A stretch of DNA of 64,000 bases from Pseudomonas syringae (GCF_023278085.1 NZ_CP066265.1:1456501-1520500); one strand, 5' to 3'. Shown: positions 26,986 to 37,000, counted from the stretch's first letter. Program-made: numbers and translations. The notes: a model not told the origin generated them from the sequence alone.

Positions 26986-27753
26986 TTAACCGAATCGATA
27001 GATGTCCATCCCCAGTGCGCCCATGGTGAATCCCTGATAGGCAATGCTGAAAGCGCCACCTGCGCCGCGCGCGAAATACAGCGGTAGCAGATGCTCGTCA
27101 CTCGGATGTGCACGCATGGCATGCGGGGCCAGGCTGCGGTAGTGGTGCAGGGCGGCTTCATCGTCGTGTTGCAGCTTGTCGATCATCCAGTCGCGAAACC
27201 CGGCGGCCCAGGGCTCGGCGCTTTCCGGTCCGGCGTTCCAGTCCAGGTCGCGCAGGTTATGGGTGATGCTGCCGGAGCCGATAATCAACACGCCTTGCGC
27301 ACGCAAGCCAGCCAGCGCTCGGCCAACCCGCGTTTGCAGTTGCGGCCCTTGGTGGCTGGGCAGGGAAATCTGCACCACCGGGATATCGGCCTGCGGGTAC
27401 ATCAACGACAGCGGCACCCAGACGCCGTGGTCAAAAGGGCGTCTGCTGTCGATACGTGCAGGCAGGTCGCTGGCAGCGAGCAGTTCGACTACCGTCCGGG
27501 TCAGTTCCGGCAAGCCTGGAGCAGGGTATTGCACAGCGAATAGCTCAGGCGGGAATCCGCCGAAGTCATGCCAGGTTTCCGGCTGAGGATTGCCGTTGAC
27601 GATAAGCTCGTGGCTTTCCCAATGCGCCGAGACCATCACGATTGCGCGAGGCCTGGGCAGGCTGGCAGCCAATTGGGTTAACGCAGGACCACTTTCGCCA
27701 GGCTCCAGTGCCAGCATGGGGGAGCCGTGGGAAATGAAGAGGCTGGGGAACAT
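26986..27753 (-). CDS. LigB-family extradiol dioxygenase (DODA type)
   Basis: A 255-residue zinc or iron enzyme related to plant 4,5-DOPA dioxygenase and E. coli YgiD. Motifs: the N-terminal FISHGSPML with the first metal histidine, SAHWES (second), DHGVWVPL (third) and GSGSITHNL; about the normal length of 260. Family members open the ring of DOPA or other catechols; the natural substrate here is unknown. No ring-degradation genes are nearby. Confidence 0.88.
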   Translation of the reverse strand: MFPSLFISHGSPMLALEPGESGPALTQLAASLPRPRAIVMVSAHWESHELIVNGNPQPETWHDFGGFPPELFAVQYPAPGLPELTRTVVELLAASDLPARIDSRRPFDHGVWVPLSLMYPQADIPVVQISLPSHQGPQLQTRVGRALAGLRAQGVLIIGSGSITHNLRDLDWNAGPESAEPWAAGFRDWMIDKLQHDDEAALHHYRSLAPHAMRAHPSDEHLLPLYFARGAGGAFSIAYQGFTMGALGMDIYRFG

Positions 27754-27904
27754 TCAAAAGCTCCAGAATATGGGAATGACCCATAGTCGGTCATTCTCAT
27801 GATCTAAATCTAATATAAGTTCTGAAGGTTTTTGATCGGGTTTTCAGATGGTTTGAAAGGGTGCTGGCTTGCGCAAGTCTGCTGTCCGCTCTTTTGCCCA
27901 CGCA

Positions 27905-28130
27905 CAGCGCTCAGCGTTATACACAAGTCCGCTTTTGATTCTGGCCGGAGGCCGTAGGAGCGAACTTGTTCGCGAAAGGGCCGGTATGATCGCCGAAAAC
28001 GCGTCGTCTGAAACAATGTCTTCGCGAACAAGCGAAGCGTCGCCCGGTTCGCTACTACGCCCTTGCGGGCAGAAGCCTGAAAGGCACGTAATCCGGGCTG
28101 TCCAAGGCTTGTATATAACGATGAGCGCGG
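27905..28130. repeat. MITE-like quasi-palindromic element of 226 bases
   Basis: Ends are imperfect inverted repeats of about 23 bases: 27905–27927 and 28108–28130 in reverse (20 of 23 match), containing the conserved GTTATACACAAG / CTTGTATATAAC. Inside lies a REP-type pair, GAGCGAACTTGTTCGCGAA (27958–27976) and TTCGCGAACAAGCGAAG (28020–28036). No protein is encoded. A fragment of the left end (GTTATACACAAGTCC) recurs at 47822–47836. It lies between the dioxygenase and htpX genes. Confidence 0.6.
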
Positions 28131-28200
28131 AACGAGAGGAACGAGAGGTGTCCGGGAGAGCACTTCTCGCTGCTAGCTGCTAGCTGCTAGGCGCAGAGCG
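28131..28200. repeat. Short tandem repeats next to the MITE-like element
   Basis: AACGAGAGG is present twice in a row (28131–28148) and CTGCTAG three times at about 28168–28189 (CTGCTAGCTGCTAGCTGCTAG). They look like replication-slippage products. Confidence 0.6.
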
Positions 28201-28227
28201 CAGGCGCAAGGCCTAGCCTTGCGCCTG
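28201..28227 (-). terminator. Strong hairpin downstream of htpX
   Basis: CAGGCGCAAGGC-CTA-GCCTTGCGCCTG: a 12-base perfect stem with a 3-base loop, 10 bases beyond the htpX stop. No long T-run follows, so it may stabilise the mRNA end as well as terminate. Confidence 0.6.
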
Positions 28228-28236
28228 CTGATACCC

Positions 28237-29124
28237 TCAACCGCGACGGCGCAGCGCTTCGATGCGTTGTTCCAGTGGCGGGTGACTCATGAACAGGCCC
28301 GCAAGCCCCTTCTTGAGACCGGAGCTGATACCGAACGCCGTCAGGCTGTCAGGCATGTTCACCGGTACGCCCTGTTCGGAACGCAGGCGTTGCAGGGCGC
28401 CAATCATCGCATCGGTGCCCGCCAGGCGGGCACCGGCGTCGTCGGCGCGGAATTCACGCTTGCGCGAAAACCACATGACGATGGCGCTTGCCAGGAAGCC
28501 CAGTACCAGCTCGGCAAAAATGGTCGTGATGTAGTAGGCGATCCCCTGACCGTTCTCGCTCTTGAAGATCACCTTGTCGACAAAATTGCCGATGATGCGG
28601 GCAAAGAACATCACAAAAGTGTTCACCACGCCCTGCACCAGCGCCAGCGTGACCATGTCACCGTTGGCAACGTGGCCGATCTCGTGCGCCAGTACGGCTT
28701 TCACCTCGTCCGGCGAAAAGCGCTCCAGCAAGCCCTGGCTGACCGCAACCAGGGCATCGTTCTTGTTCCAGCCCGTGGCAAACGCATTGGCCTCATAGGC
28801 CGGGAAGATACCGACTTCCGGCATCTTGATGCCCGCGTCACGGGACAGTTGTTCAACGGTCTGCAGCAGCCATTGCTCATGACGAGTACGCGGCTGGGTG
28901 ATGATCTGAGTGCCGGTGCTCATTTTCGCCATCCACTTGGAGATGAACAGCGAAATCAGCGAGCCCGCGAAACCGAACACAGCGCAGAAAACCAGCAGCT
29001 GATTGAGGTTCAGATCAACCCCGTTGGCCGCCATGAACCCATTGAAGCCAAAGAGGCTCAGGGTGATGCTGGCAATCAGCACGACCGCAAGGTTAGTGGC
29101 CAAAAACAGCAAAATGCGCATCAT
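28237..29124 (-). CDS. htpX: Membrane zinc metalloprotease HtpX
   Basis: Inner-membrane M48 protease that degrades damaged membrane proteins and is part of the envelope stress response. The 295 residues contain two N-terminal membrane segments, the zinc motif [10 protein letters not shown] near residue 140, a second hydrophobic pair and the third ligand region [17 protein letters not shown] near residue 222. In E. coli htpX is in the Cpx regulon; a Cpx system is encoded in this window at 51–54 kb. Order htpX–alaA–msrB–gpx matches other pseudomonads. Confidence 0.96.
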   Translation of the reverse strand: MMRILLFLATNLAVVLIASITLSLFGFNGFMAANGVDLNLNQLLVFCAVFGFAGSLISLFISKWMAKMSTGTQIITQPRTRHEQWLLQTVEQLSRDAGIKMPEVGIFPAYEANAFATGWNKNDALVAVSQGLLERFSPDEVKAVLAHEIGHVANGDMVTLALVQGVVNTFVMFFARIIGNFVDKVIFKSENGQGIAYYITTIFAELVLGFLASAIVMWFSRKREFRADDAGARLAGTDAMIGALQRLRSEQGVPVNMPDSLTAFGISSGLKKGLAGLFMSHPPLEQRIEALRRRG

Positions 29125-29387
29125 GGTCGAAACGTTCTCCTCAGGTAAATATGTAACTCGATGCCGGGTATATAAGGTGGTGACCGCTGCTATTCAACAC
29201 AGGGACTATTTCAAACTGTGTCGTGCTGACGTCATCGATGGTATTCCCGACAAGCTGAACGGGACCTGAGCCAAGGCGTCCGGCACCTGAGGGCATTTGC
29301 TCCGTCAGCGCGGGAGGGTGAAGCGGGGCTGAAATAAACTGCCCCGAACGGGTCGGGGCAGGCGTAGAGCTATCAGGTAGAGCCTGG

Positions 29388-30599
29388 TTACTGACGATAA
29401 CTTTTGAGGAAGTTACCGATCCGGCCAATGGCCTGCTCCAGCTCGTCAACGCGTGGCAATGTGACCACGCGGAAGTGGTCAGGGTAGGGCCAGTTGAACG
29501 CTGTGCCCTGAACCACCAGCAGTTTCTCCGAGAGCAACAGGTCCAGAACGAACTTCTCGTCGTTGAGGATCGGGCAGACTTTCGGGTCAATGCGTGGAAA
29601 GGCATACAACGCACCCATCGGCTTGACGCAACTGACGCCGGGAATGTCATTGAGCAGCTCCCAGGTACGGTTGCGCTGCTCCAGCAGGCGGCCTGGCGGC
29701 AGGATCAGGTCGTTGATGCTCTGATAACCGCCCAGTGCAGTCTGAATCGCATGCTGGCTCGGCACGTTGGCGCACAGACGCATGTTGGCCAGAATGTCGA
29801 TGCCTTCGATATAGCTCTGCGCGTTGTGCTTGGGCCCGGAAATGGCGATCCAGCCGGAGCGGAAGCCTGCGACCCGGTACGACTTGGACAGGCCGTTGAA
29901 GGTCAGGCACAGCAGGTCAGGCGCCAGCGAGGCGGTGCAGATGTGCACAGCGTCGTCATACAGGATCTTGTCGTAGATTTCGTCGGAGAACACCACCAGA
30001 TTATGCTGGCGAGCCAGCTCCAGCATGCCCAGCAGCACTTCGCGCGAGTACACCGCACCGGTCGGGTTGTTCGGGTTGATGATGACCATGGCCTTGGTGT
30101 TGGGGGTGATCTTGGCCTTGATGTCTTCCAGATCCGGCCACCAGTTGGCCTGCTCGTCGCACAGGTAATGCACCGGGCTGCCACCGGACAAGGCGACGGC
30201 AGCGGTCCACAGTGGGTAGTCGGGGGCCGGAACCAGCACTTCGTCGCCATTGTTGAGCAACGCCTGCATCGACATCACAATCAGCTCGGACACGCCGTTG
30301 CCCAGGTAGATGTCTTCGATGCCGACGCCTTCGACCTGCTTCTGCTGGTAATACTGCATGACCGCCTTGCGGGCGCTGAACAGGCCCTTGGAGTCGCTGT
30401 ATCCCTGCGCAGTCGGCAAGTTGCGGATCACGTCCTGGAGGATTTCGTCCGGCGCCTCGAAACCAAACGGTGCCGGGTTGCCGATGTTCAGCTTGAGGAT
30501 GCGATGACCTTCCTCCTCCAGGCGTTTGGCGTGCTTGAGCACTGGCCCGCGAATGTCGTAGCAGACGTTTGCGAGCTTGTTCGATTTGCTGAACTGCAT
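29388..30599 (-). CDS. alaA: Alanine-forming aminotransferase (AlaA type)
   Basis: PLP-dependent class I aminotransferase of 403 residues that makes alanine from pyruvate with glutamate. The PLP lysine is in [17 protein letters not shown] near residue 240; [13 protein letters not shown] and [10 protein letters not shown] are the usual cofactor motifs. The N-terminal [26 protein letters not shown] is typical of AlaA. ATG 30599 fits the family length; an in-frame extension upstream overlaps the msrB gene, which is divergent. The start regions are about 190 bases apart. Confidence 0.92.
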   Translation of the reverse strand: MQFSKSNKLANVCYDIRGPVLKHAKRLEEEGHRILKLNIGNPAPFGFEAPDEILQDVIRNLPTAQGYSDSKGLFSARKAVMQYYQQKQVEGVGIEDIYLGNGVSELIVMSMQALLNNGDEVLVPAPDYPLWTAAVALSGGSPVHYLCDEQANWWPDLEDIKAKITPNTKAMVIINPNNPTGAVYSREVLLGMLELARQHNLVVFSDEIYDKILYDDAVHICTASLAPDLLCLTFNGLSKSYRVAGFRSGWIAISGPKHNAQSYIEGIDILANMRLCANVPSQHAIQTALGGYQSINDLILPPGRLLEQRNRTWELLNDIPGVSCVKPMGALYAFPRIDPKVCPILNDEKFVLDLLLSEKLLVVQGTAFNWPYPDHFRVVTLPRVDELEQAIGRIGNFLKSYRQ

Positions 30600-30786
30600 G
30601 GTGATGATCCCGAAAATGAAGCGGTTGCCGGCTTGCAGCGAGGGCCGCGGCACGGACTCCATGAAAATGGGTTTGTGTGCGGCAAACGCGGGTGCCAGAC
30701 TGACGTCTGACCTGGCGCAATCATACGTGCCACCTGATCTGTGGAAAAGATACAGATCGGGCTTTTTCCGATTCGGAGGTGTACCT

Positions 30787-31182
30787 GTGGACAAGTTGCA
30801 GAAAACGCTTGAAGAGTGGAAGCAGATGCTCGACCCGGAGCAGTACAACGTTTGCCGCCTGAAAGGCACCGAACGACCTTTCTCCGGCAAGTACAACGAG
30901 ACCAAGACAGCAGGCGTCTACCACTGCATCTGCTGCAACGAGCCGCTGTTCGATTCCACCACCAAGTTTGACTCCGGCTGCGGCTGGCCGAGCTTCTATG
31001 CACCGCTGGAAGGCAGTGCGGTGGTCGAAGTGCGCGATGTCAGCCACGGCATGATTCGTACCGAAGTGGTCTGTGCCAAATGCGATGCGCACCTGGGGCA
31101 TGTGTTCCCCGATGGTCCGGCGCCGACCGGGCTGCGTTACTGCATCAACTCGGTGTGCCTGACGCTTGAGCCTCGCGAATAA
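30787..31182 (+). CDS. msrB: Peptide methionine (R)-S-oxide reductase
   Basis: Repairs R-methionine sulfoxide in proteins. The 131-residue protein has the MsrB fold with the zinc-binding pairs CICC and CAKC, the [11 protein letters not shown] substrate motif and the catalytic cysteine in [11 protein letters not shown]. The start is GTG 30787, 7 bases after GGAGG; longer in-frame reading upstream is not typical of MsrB. It sits directly before the glutathione peroxidase gene, an oxidative-damage repair pair. Confidence 0.96.
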   Translation: MDKLQKTLEEWKQMLDPEQYNVCRLKGTERPFSGKYNETKTAGVYHCICCNEPLFDSTTKFDSGCGWPSFYAPLEGSAVVEVRDVSHGMIRTEVVCAKCDAHLGHVFPDGPAPTGLRYCINSVCLTLEPRE

Positions 31183-31293
31183 CGCGAACGGGTTTGTTCA
31201 TCGGCATCAATCCCGGGAATTGGCGTGCGTGCTGTTCAATTGCACGCTAACGTCAATTGTCCTGACACCGTCACCGTCCCGAGGCCTATGTCC

Positions 31294-31779
31294 ATGAGCG
31301 AAAACCTGCTGAGCATCCCCGTCACCACCCTCAAGGGCGAACAGAAAACCCTGGCCGATTTTGCGGGCAAAGCGGTGCTGGTGGTCAATACGGCAAGCAA
31401 ATGCGGCTTCACGCCTCAATACAAAGGGCTGGAAAAACTCTGGCAGGACTACAAGGACAAGGGGCTGGTGGTGCTTGGCTTCCCCTGCAACCAGTTCGGC
31501 AAGCAGGAGCCGGGAGATGAAAGTGCGATCTCCGGGTTTTGCGAGCTGAATTACGGCGTTACCTTCCCGCTGTTCAAGAAGATCGATGTCAATGGCGATC
31601 AGGCCCACCCGCTGTTTGTGCAACTCAAGCAGCAGGCTCCGGGGGTGTTGGGGACGGAACGCATCAAGTGGAATTTCACCAAGTTCCTGATTGGCAACGA
31701 TGGCACGCTGGTCAAGCGTTTTGCGCCGTTGACCAAACCGGAAGAAATGACCGGCGAAATCGAAGCCTTGCTGCGCTAG
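31294..31779 (+). CDS. Glutathione peroxidase-family protein (cysteine type)
   Basis: A 161-residue thioredoxin-fold peroxidase. The peroxidatic Cys37 is in [11 protein letters not shown], followed by [12 protein letters not shown] with the resolving-site cysteine and glutamine, and the tryptophan of [10 protein letters not shown]; Cys replaces selenocysteine. Such enzymes reduce H2O2 or organic peroxides with thioredoxin. ATG 31294 has GAGG 9 bases upstream; ATG 31288 is an alternative. In P. aeruginosa the orthologue sits next to the regulator ospR; no MarR gene is found here, and the gene ends 6 bases from the convergent sagS end. Confidence 0.94.
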   Translation: MSENLLSIPVTTLKGEQKTLADFAGKAVLVVNTASKCGFTPQYKGLEKLWQDYKDKGLVVLGFPCNQFGKQEPGDESAISGFCELNYGVTFPLFKKIDVNGDQAHPLFVQLKQQAPGVLGTERIKWNFTKFLIGNDGTLVKRFAPLTKPEEMTGEIEALLR

Positions 31780-31785
31780 GCCCGC

Positions 31786-34137
31786 TTAACTCTCCTCGGT
31801 GATCGGTATCCACTGATCGAGAATGCTGACCAGTTCGGCGCGTCTGAACGGCTTGGCCAGATAATCATTCATGCCCGCTGCCTTGCAGCGCTCGCGCTCG
31901 TCGGGCATGGCATTGGCCGTCAGGGCGACGATCGGCAGGTTCGGCCAGCGACCGCTGCTGCGGATCTGCCGGCTGGCTTCGTAACCGTCCATGACCGGCA
32001 TGTTGCAGTCCATCAATACCAGGTCGAAGTGGTCGTGTTCCAGTTGCTCCAGCGCCTCGCCGCCATGGCTGCTGATCACCACTTCGCAGCCCAGTTTGCC
32101 GAGAATGCCCTTGGCCACCAGTTGATTGACCGGATTGTCCTCCACCAGCAGCACGCGCGCCGGGCGTTGCGTGGTCTGTTCAAGTGCCATCGGGTCGCGT
32201 GAGCCGGGTTCTTCCTGGCTCAGAACCCGCCTCAGTGTGTGATAGAGCGCATTACGCGCCAGTGGCCGGGCCTGCTGCTGCAGCGGCGCCAGAGCGGCCA
32301 CCTGCTCGGCGGGCATGAAGTTGCCGTAGGCGGTGACCAGCAGAATCGGTACCGGTGTGGTCGGACGGATCGCGAACAGGCACTCGGGGCAGTCGGTAAT
32401 CACCAGGTCCGGACCGCTGTCGAGCTCCATGTCGTCCGGACGGTCGTCGATGCTGCGTCGCTTGACGTCAACGCCCCAGAACGGGAGCAGGGTGCCGAGC
32501 AGCTCCACCAGGCCGCTGCCTGCCGAGCTGATCACCGTGACCCGGCCTTTGAGCGGGGTCTGAGCGACCGCAGGCAGGTTGATCGGCAGTGGCAGCTCGG
32601 CGCAGAACTGGCTGCCAAAGCCGGATTGCGACTGAATGCTCAACTGGCCGTTCATGGCCTCGCACAGGTTGTTGGTCAACGCCAGCCCCAGTCCGGTGCC
32701 GCCGTACTGGCGGGTGATGGCGGCTTCCGCCTGGGTGAAAGGCTGAAAGATTTTCGCCTGAGCGTCCTGCGCGATGCCAATACCTGTGTCGCGGACCTCG
32801 ATGCGCACCCGGTTTTCGCCGCTGGTGGCGTCCAGGTGATGCGTAAGGCGTACGTCTACGCGCCCGAAACGGGTGAATTTGAGCGCATTGGACAGCAGGT
32901 TGCTGACAATCTGCCGGACGCGGGTCGGGTCGCCGGTGACCATGGCCGGGAAGTCCGGCGCGATCAGGCAGGTCAGCTCCACACTGGGCGCTGCGTTCTG
33001 CGACAGCAGATTGGCGGTGTCCTCGATCAGTGCGCCGAGGTCGAACGGGATGCGTTCGATTTCCAGATGCCCGGCGTCGAACTTGGACATGTCGAGAATA
33101 TCGTTGAGCAGTTCCACCAGCACTTTGCCCGAATCGTGGGCGATCATCAGTTGCTGGCGTTGCTCGGCACCGAGCGGGCTGTCCAGCGACAGGGCGAGCA
33201 TGCCCAGCAGGCCGTTGAGCGGGGTGCGGATTTCATGACTCATGTGCGCCAGAAACGCCGAGCGGGCGTGCGCCATGTCCAGCGCAGTACTGCGCGCGAT
33301 CTGCAATTCCTCGTTGGACTGGCGCAGGCGCATATTACTGGCCTTGAGTTCATTGGTGCGTGCCGAGACGATGTTTTCCAGTTGATTGAGGTGGTCGGTC
33401 AGGCGGTCCTCGGCCGCCCGGCGCCGGGAAAACTCGCCGCTCATGGTTTCGATCTGCCGATTGAATGTGGCGACCAACACGCCGATTTCATCCTGCTCAT
33501 GGTGCGGCGGGCAATTGATCCTGGCCTGATCGGGGCTGCGCGGGTCGCGGCTGCTCAACTCGCGGATCACCCTGACCAGCGGTTTGGTGAGCGTTGCGTA
33601 GAACAGAATGGTCAGAATCCCCGCCAGCGCCAGGCTGCGCACAAAGCCATTGAGCAGGGTGATTTCTGCGCGTTGCAGGAAATGGCTGCCGAAAGCGAAG
33701 GTGTCGACGGTCAGGTAGAGTGTGCCGATGGTTTCGTCCGGCAGATGATCAAGGTGCAGCTTTTCCTGAAACTGGCGGCTTTCGCCGAACAGCCAGTCAC
33801 TGAGCATTCGATAGCGTCCGGAGGCCATCGGGCGTTCTACGCTGGCGAGCACCGTGTCGTTGTTGTCGGTCAGTCGTGCACTGATCACGGCAGGGGAGTG
33901 CAGCAGCCCGAGGGTCAGTTCCTGAGCCAGCTCGGCATCGATGTTATAGGCAATGCGCGACGCAGGGTTGCGGGTGATTTCCAGCAGGGATTTGATTTCG
34001 CGATTGATGGAGGCGTCTTCGCTGGCATAATCAAGCGCAATCTGCGCAAAGCTCAGCAAGGTTCCCAGCGCGAAGCCGATCAACACCGCCAGGCGCGCCT
34101 GCTTGAATGAAAGCCTGTTTTTGAGCGATATATCCAT
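31786..34137 (-). CDS. sagS: Hybrid sensor histidine kinase / response regulator (SagS orthologue)
   Basis: Membrane signalling protein of 783 residues: a membrane helix at ~13–33, a periplasmic sensor segment to ~165, a second helix (~180–200), a HAMP linker, a HisKA domain (FLAHMSHEIRTPLNGLLGML, near residue 300), an ATPase domain (NLLSNALKFTRFG; DTGIGIA; GGTGLGLA) and a C-terminal receiver (LMDCNMPVMDGYEAS, phospho-Asp). Size, architecture and place beside gpx–msrB–alaA–htpX match P. aeruginosa SagS, which feeds the HptB/Gac network and biofilm switching. That function is inferred by orthology. Confidence 0.88.
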   Translation of the reverse strand: MDISLKNRLSFKQARLAVLIGFALGTLLSFAQIALDYASEDASINREIKSLLEITRNPASRIAYNIDAELAQELTLGLLHSPAVISARLTDNNDTVLASVERPMASGRYRMLSDWLFGESRQFQEKLHLDHLPDETIGTLYLTVDTFAFGSHFLQRAEITLLNGFVRSLALAGILTILFYATLTKPLVRVIRELSSRDPRSPDQARINCPPHHEQDEIGVLVATFNRQIETMSGEFSRRRAAEDRLTDHLNQLENIVSARTNELKASNMRLRQSNEELQIARSTALDMAHARSAFLAHMSHEIRTPLNGLLGMLALSLDSPLGAEQRQQLMIAHDSGKVLVELLNDILDMSKFDAGHLEIERIPFDLGALIEDTANLLSQNAAPSVELTCLIAPDFPAMVTGDPTRVRQIVSNLLSNALKFTRFGRVDVRLTHHLDATSGENRVRIEVRDTGIGIAQDAQAKIFQPFTQAEAAITRQYGGTGLGLALTNNLCEAMNGQLSIQSQSGFGSQFCAELPLPINLPAVAQTPLKGRVTVISSAGSGLVELLGTLLPFWGVDVKRRSIDDRPDDMELDSGPDLVITDCPECLFAIRPTTPVPILLVTAYGNFMPAEQVAALAPLQQQARPLARNALYHTLRRVLSQEEPGSRDPMALEQTTQRPARVLLVEDNPVNQLVAKGILGKLGCEVVISSHGGEALEQLEHDHFDLVLMDCNMPVMDGYEASRQIRSSGRWPNLPIVALTANAMPDERERCKAAGMNDYLAKPFRRAELVSILDQWIPITEES

Positions 34138-34228
34138 GAATACCTACTGCCACTTCGGGTGCCCGGTGCCGGTCAAGCATAGCTGATCGGCATCGGTGAC
34201 CAATCAGTTAAATACGTAAGGAGATCAC

Positions 34229-35119
34229 GTGGATTCTCGGTTGGATGCTTTTCTGCAACGCGCTGACGCCGTGCTGGCCCGGCTAGAGCCTCTGCTGCCT
34301 GCGCTACGCGAGCCGGTCGAGTGGACGCAGGTGCTGGCCGCCCGCTGGGTGCGCGAGGGGCGTAGCGGCTATCTGCTGCCGTTGCAGGTCAGTCTCGATA
34401 CGCGCCTGACTGATCTGATCGGCGTTGACCTGCAGCGCGACCAGTTGGGGCGCAACACACGCCAGTTCATTGAAGGTCTGCCGGCCAACCACGCGTTGCT
34501 CTGGGGTTCGCGGGGGACGGGCAAGTCCTCGTTGATCCGCGCACTGCTGGCCGAGTACGCCTCGGCAGGTCTGCGCCTGATCGAGATCGAGCGTGATCAC
34601 CTGGGCGACTTACCTCGCGTGGTCGAGCAACTGCAAAAGCTGCCGCAGCGTTTCGTGCTGTTCTGTGACGACTTGTCGTTCGAGTCGGGCGAAGGCGATT
34701 ATCGGGTGTTGAAAAGCGTGCTCGACGGCTCGCTGGAACAGGCCCCGGACAACGTGCTGCTGTATGCCACGTCCAATCGGCGCCATCTGGTGCCCGAGAA
34801 GGAAAGCGACAACGCCAACTGGGCTCACGTTGATGGCGAATTGCATCCCAGCGAAGCGGTGGAAGACAAGATTGCACTGTCCGACCGGTTCGGCCTGTGG
34901 CTGTCGTTCTATCCGTTCACGCAGGAGCACTACCTGGATGTGGTCGAACACTGGATCACTCAGCTGGCGCACAAGGCAGGGTTGCAATGGCAGCGCGACG
35001 AGCCACTGGAAAAGGCTGCGATCCGCTGGGCCACAGCGCGGGGCAATCGCAACGGCCGCTGCGCTTATCAATTTGCGCGTTACTGGGTAGGACTTGAATT
35101 GTTGGAGCAACACACATGA
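34229..35119 (+). CDS. AAA ATPase, DUF815 family
   Basis: A 296-residue soluble P-loop ATPase with Walker A GSRGTGKSS near residue 95 and Walker B RFVLFCDDLSFE near residue 150, then ATSNRRHLVPE and YPFTQEHYL. The family is related to the DnaA/IstB AAA group; its cellular role is unknown. It overlaps the next gene (ATGA at 35116), so both are translated together. Confidence 0.88.
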   Translation: MDSRLDAFLQRADAVLARLEPLLPALREPVEWTQVLAARWVREGRSGYLLPLQVSLDTRLTDLIGVDLQRDQLGRNTRQFIEGLPANHALLWGSRGTGKSSLIRALLAEYASAGLRLIEIERDHLGDLPRVVEQLQKLPQRFVLFCDDLSFESGEGDYRVLKSVLDGSLEQAPDNVLLYATSNRRHLVPEKESDNANWAHVDGELHPSEAVEDKIALSDRFGLWLSFYPFTQEHYLDVVEHWITQLAHKAGLQWQRDEPLEKAAIRWATARGNRNGRCAYQFARYWVGLELLEQHT

Positions 35120-35598
35120 TTGATTTGCAAAACACCGGCAACGGACTGGATGGCTACGGCTTGCTGGCGGCTCAACTTGAGGCGCTGCTCGCCGATGAGC
35201 GTGATTTCATCGCCAATGCCGCACAGTTTTCGGCGTTTCTCTACACCCAGATCGAGGATTTGAACTGGGCGGGCTTTTATCTTAATCGCAACGAAGAACT
35301 GGTACTCGGGCCGTTTCAGGGGCAGATCGCCTGCGTGCGCATTCCCTTTGGTCGCGGCGTTTGCGGGGCGGCCGCGCAGAGTCAGCAAACACAGCGTGTT
35401 CAAGACGTGCACGAATTTCCCGGACACATCGCGTGCGACAGCGCATCGAACAGTGAACTGGTGGTGCCGCTGGTCAAGGAAGGGCGTCTGATCGGCGTGC
35501 TGGACCTGGACAGTCCGAGCGTGGGGCGTTTTGCGGAAGAGGATCAGGCGGGAATCGAGCGTCTGGCCGCTATCTTTCTGGCTGCTACCGACTGCTGA
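35116..35598 (+). CDS. Free methionine-(R)-sulfoxide reductase (GAF domain)
   Basis: Reduces free methionine-R-sulfoxide. The 160-residue protein is a single GAF domain with all three family cysteines: Cys73 (GQIACVRIPF), Cys83 (GRGVCGAA) and Cys107 (GHIACDSASNSE), spaced as in E. coli fRMsr; NWAGFYLN and DLDSPSVGRF are also typical. Its start overlaps the AAA gene stop. With msrB nearby it suggests that both protein-bound and free methionine sulfoxide are repaired from this region. Confidence 0.93.
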   Translation: MIDLQNTGNGLDGYGLLAAQLEALLADERDFIANAAQFSAFLYTQIEDLNWAGFYLNRNEELVLGPFQGQIACVRIPFGRGVCGAAAQSQQTQRVQDVHEFPGHIACDSASNSELVVPLVKEGRLIGVLDLDSPSVGRFAEEDQAGIERLAAIFLAATDC

Positions 35599-35659
35599 GC
35601 AGGTCTCGGTCTGCCAGGCGCTGCCCGCGCTCAGGGGGCGGGCAGCGGCGGGGCACTCA

Positions 35660-36430
35660 TCAATCGTAGATGACTTTTTTCTTCCATTCCGATTCGGTGT
35701 CGTCCTGCTTCAGACCTTCGGTCAGCGCATTGTCGTCGTCTTCGGTCGGCGCGGTGTTGGTCAACACTACCGAGTTTGCACGGGCCAGTTGCTTTTCCAT
35801 TGCCAGCAGTTGTTGCTGATAGGTAACGGGGTCCGGCTGGTTGCGCAAATACTGCACGCCTCGTTCGAACGCCAGACGCGCCTGGCCTGGCTGATCCTGA
35901 GACAGTGCAGTCTGGCCCAGGTTGTTGAAGAATTCGATGTGCAGGTTGACCAGAATGGTGCGGATTTCACGAATCCAGTGTTTGGCCTCGCTGGTTTGCA
36001 GAAAACCGTCATGCGCGGCACGTGTGACCTGACCATGCAGGGCTTCCAGCAGAAAACGAACGTCCTTGGCCTTGGCTTCGGTCTGGATAGGCGTGACCGG
36101 GTTGGTTATTTCGATGCCTTCGCCTTTGGCAATCTGTTCTTCCAGTTCGCCGATGCGGTGTTTGAGCTGGGCGTTGCCTTTTTCCATGTTCAGCATGCGC
36201 TGCACAACGTTGAGTTCCAGGCGAGCCAATAGCAGCTTCAATGCTGGCGACATCAACTGGCCCGGGAATACTTCGGTGATCTCGCTGCAGCGACGCAGTC
36301 GGTCACTCAGTTCAACCTTGGTCCGGGCTTTCTCCAGTTTGCCGTTTTCAGCGACGTGATTCAGGTAGCCGATCGCGATTAGCAGTGCGATACCTGCTAC
36401 TACCATCAGCGTGATCATGAGTGGAGTCAC
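35660..36430 (-). CDS. Membrane-anchored coiled-coil protein of unknown function
   Basis: A 256-residue protein with one N-terminal membrane helix (residues ~4–23), a long helical region rich in Lys, Glu and Leu with a likely coiled coil (residues ~84–104, NMEKGNAQLKHRIGELEEQI), and an acidic C-terminus with EDDDNAL. ARLAFERGVQYLRNQ hints at one TPR-like helix pair. I do not recognise its function. It is convergent with the fRMsr gene. Confidence 0.72.
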   Translation of the reverse strand: MTPLMITLMVVAGIALLIAIGYLNHVAENGKLEKARTKVELSDRLRRCSEITEVFPGQLMSPALKLLLARLELNVVQRMLNMEKGNAQLKHRIGELEEQIAKGEGIEITNPVTPIQTEAKAKDVRFLLEALHGQVTRAAHDGFLQTSEAKHWIREIRTILVNLHIEFFNNLGQTALSQDQPGQARLAFERGVQYLRNQPDPVTYQQQLLAMEKQLARANSVVLTNTAPTEDDDNALTEGLKQDDTESEWKKKVIYD

Positions 36431-36744
36431 TGTGCAAACCTCATTTGTTCAATTAGTTTTAGCGCGAGTGTAGTGGCTAAGCACTACTGCGCATAGATGT
36501 CCTTATCCGAGTTTGTCGGCATCTCTTCTATATAGATGAGGACAGATCAGGCAACTGAACGATATTGCTCAGGCGGGCGGCCGGTCGGCTGCCGTCGGTC
36601 AGTGTCTGAACGGCAGCGAAGTTATTGATTTCAATAAATTTTCAGAATGGGGTTGACGACCCCTCAAAGCATCCATAGAATGCGCGCCACTTACAGCGTA
36701 AAGCACACAGCGTAGCGCAAATAAGTAGTGAATGTTGTACGTGT
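36431..36744. other. Intergenic region of 314 bases before the tRNA genes
   Basis: Contains the divergent promoters of the membrane-protein gene and the tRNA operon. The only clear elements are the tRNA promoter at 36653–36681 and an AT-rich stretch near 36620–36645. Confidence 0.5.
36653..36681 (+). promoter_or_regulatory. Sigma-70 promoter of the tRNA operon
   Basis: -35 TTGACG (36653–36658) and -10 TAGAAT (36676–36681) with 17-base spacing, followed by a GC-rich discriminator GCGCGCC, the pattern of stringently controlled stable-RNA promoters. It lies 64 bases before the first tRNA. Confidence 0.75.
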
Positions 36745-36820
36745 GTCCCCTTCGTCTAGTGGCCTAGGACACCGCCCTTTCACGGCGGTAACAGGGGTTC
36801 GAGTCCCCTAGGGGACGCCA
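36745..36820 (+). tRNA. tRNA-Glu (TTC anticodon), copy 1
   Basis: 76-base cloverleaf with the GTCCCCT acceptor pairing with AGGGGAC, anticodon stem-loop CCGCC-CTTTCAC-GGCGG giving anticodon TTC, T-loop GGTTCGAGTCC, and encoded CCA. The first of four tRNA genes. Confidence 0.97.
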
Positions 36821-36822
36821 TT

Positions 36823-36898
<76 letters not shown>

Positions 36899-37000
36899 TT
36901 TTTAAGCAGCTTTGCCTCAGGGCAGGGTTGAGTGAAACCAGTACACATCTGCGGATGATGTCTGGAACTGAAACACACACACCATGGTGTTTCAGGCAGT

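Noticed and set aside
32239..34110. Long plus-strand frame opposite sagS
   Set aside because: Antisense of the kinase; no domain or start signal, and the minus strand has a complete histidine kinase.
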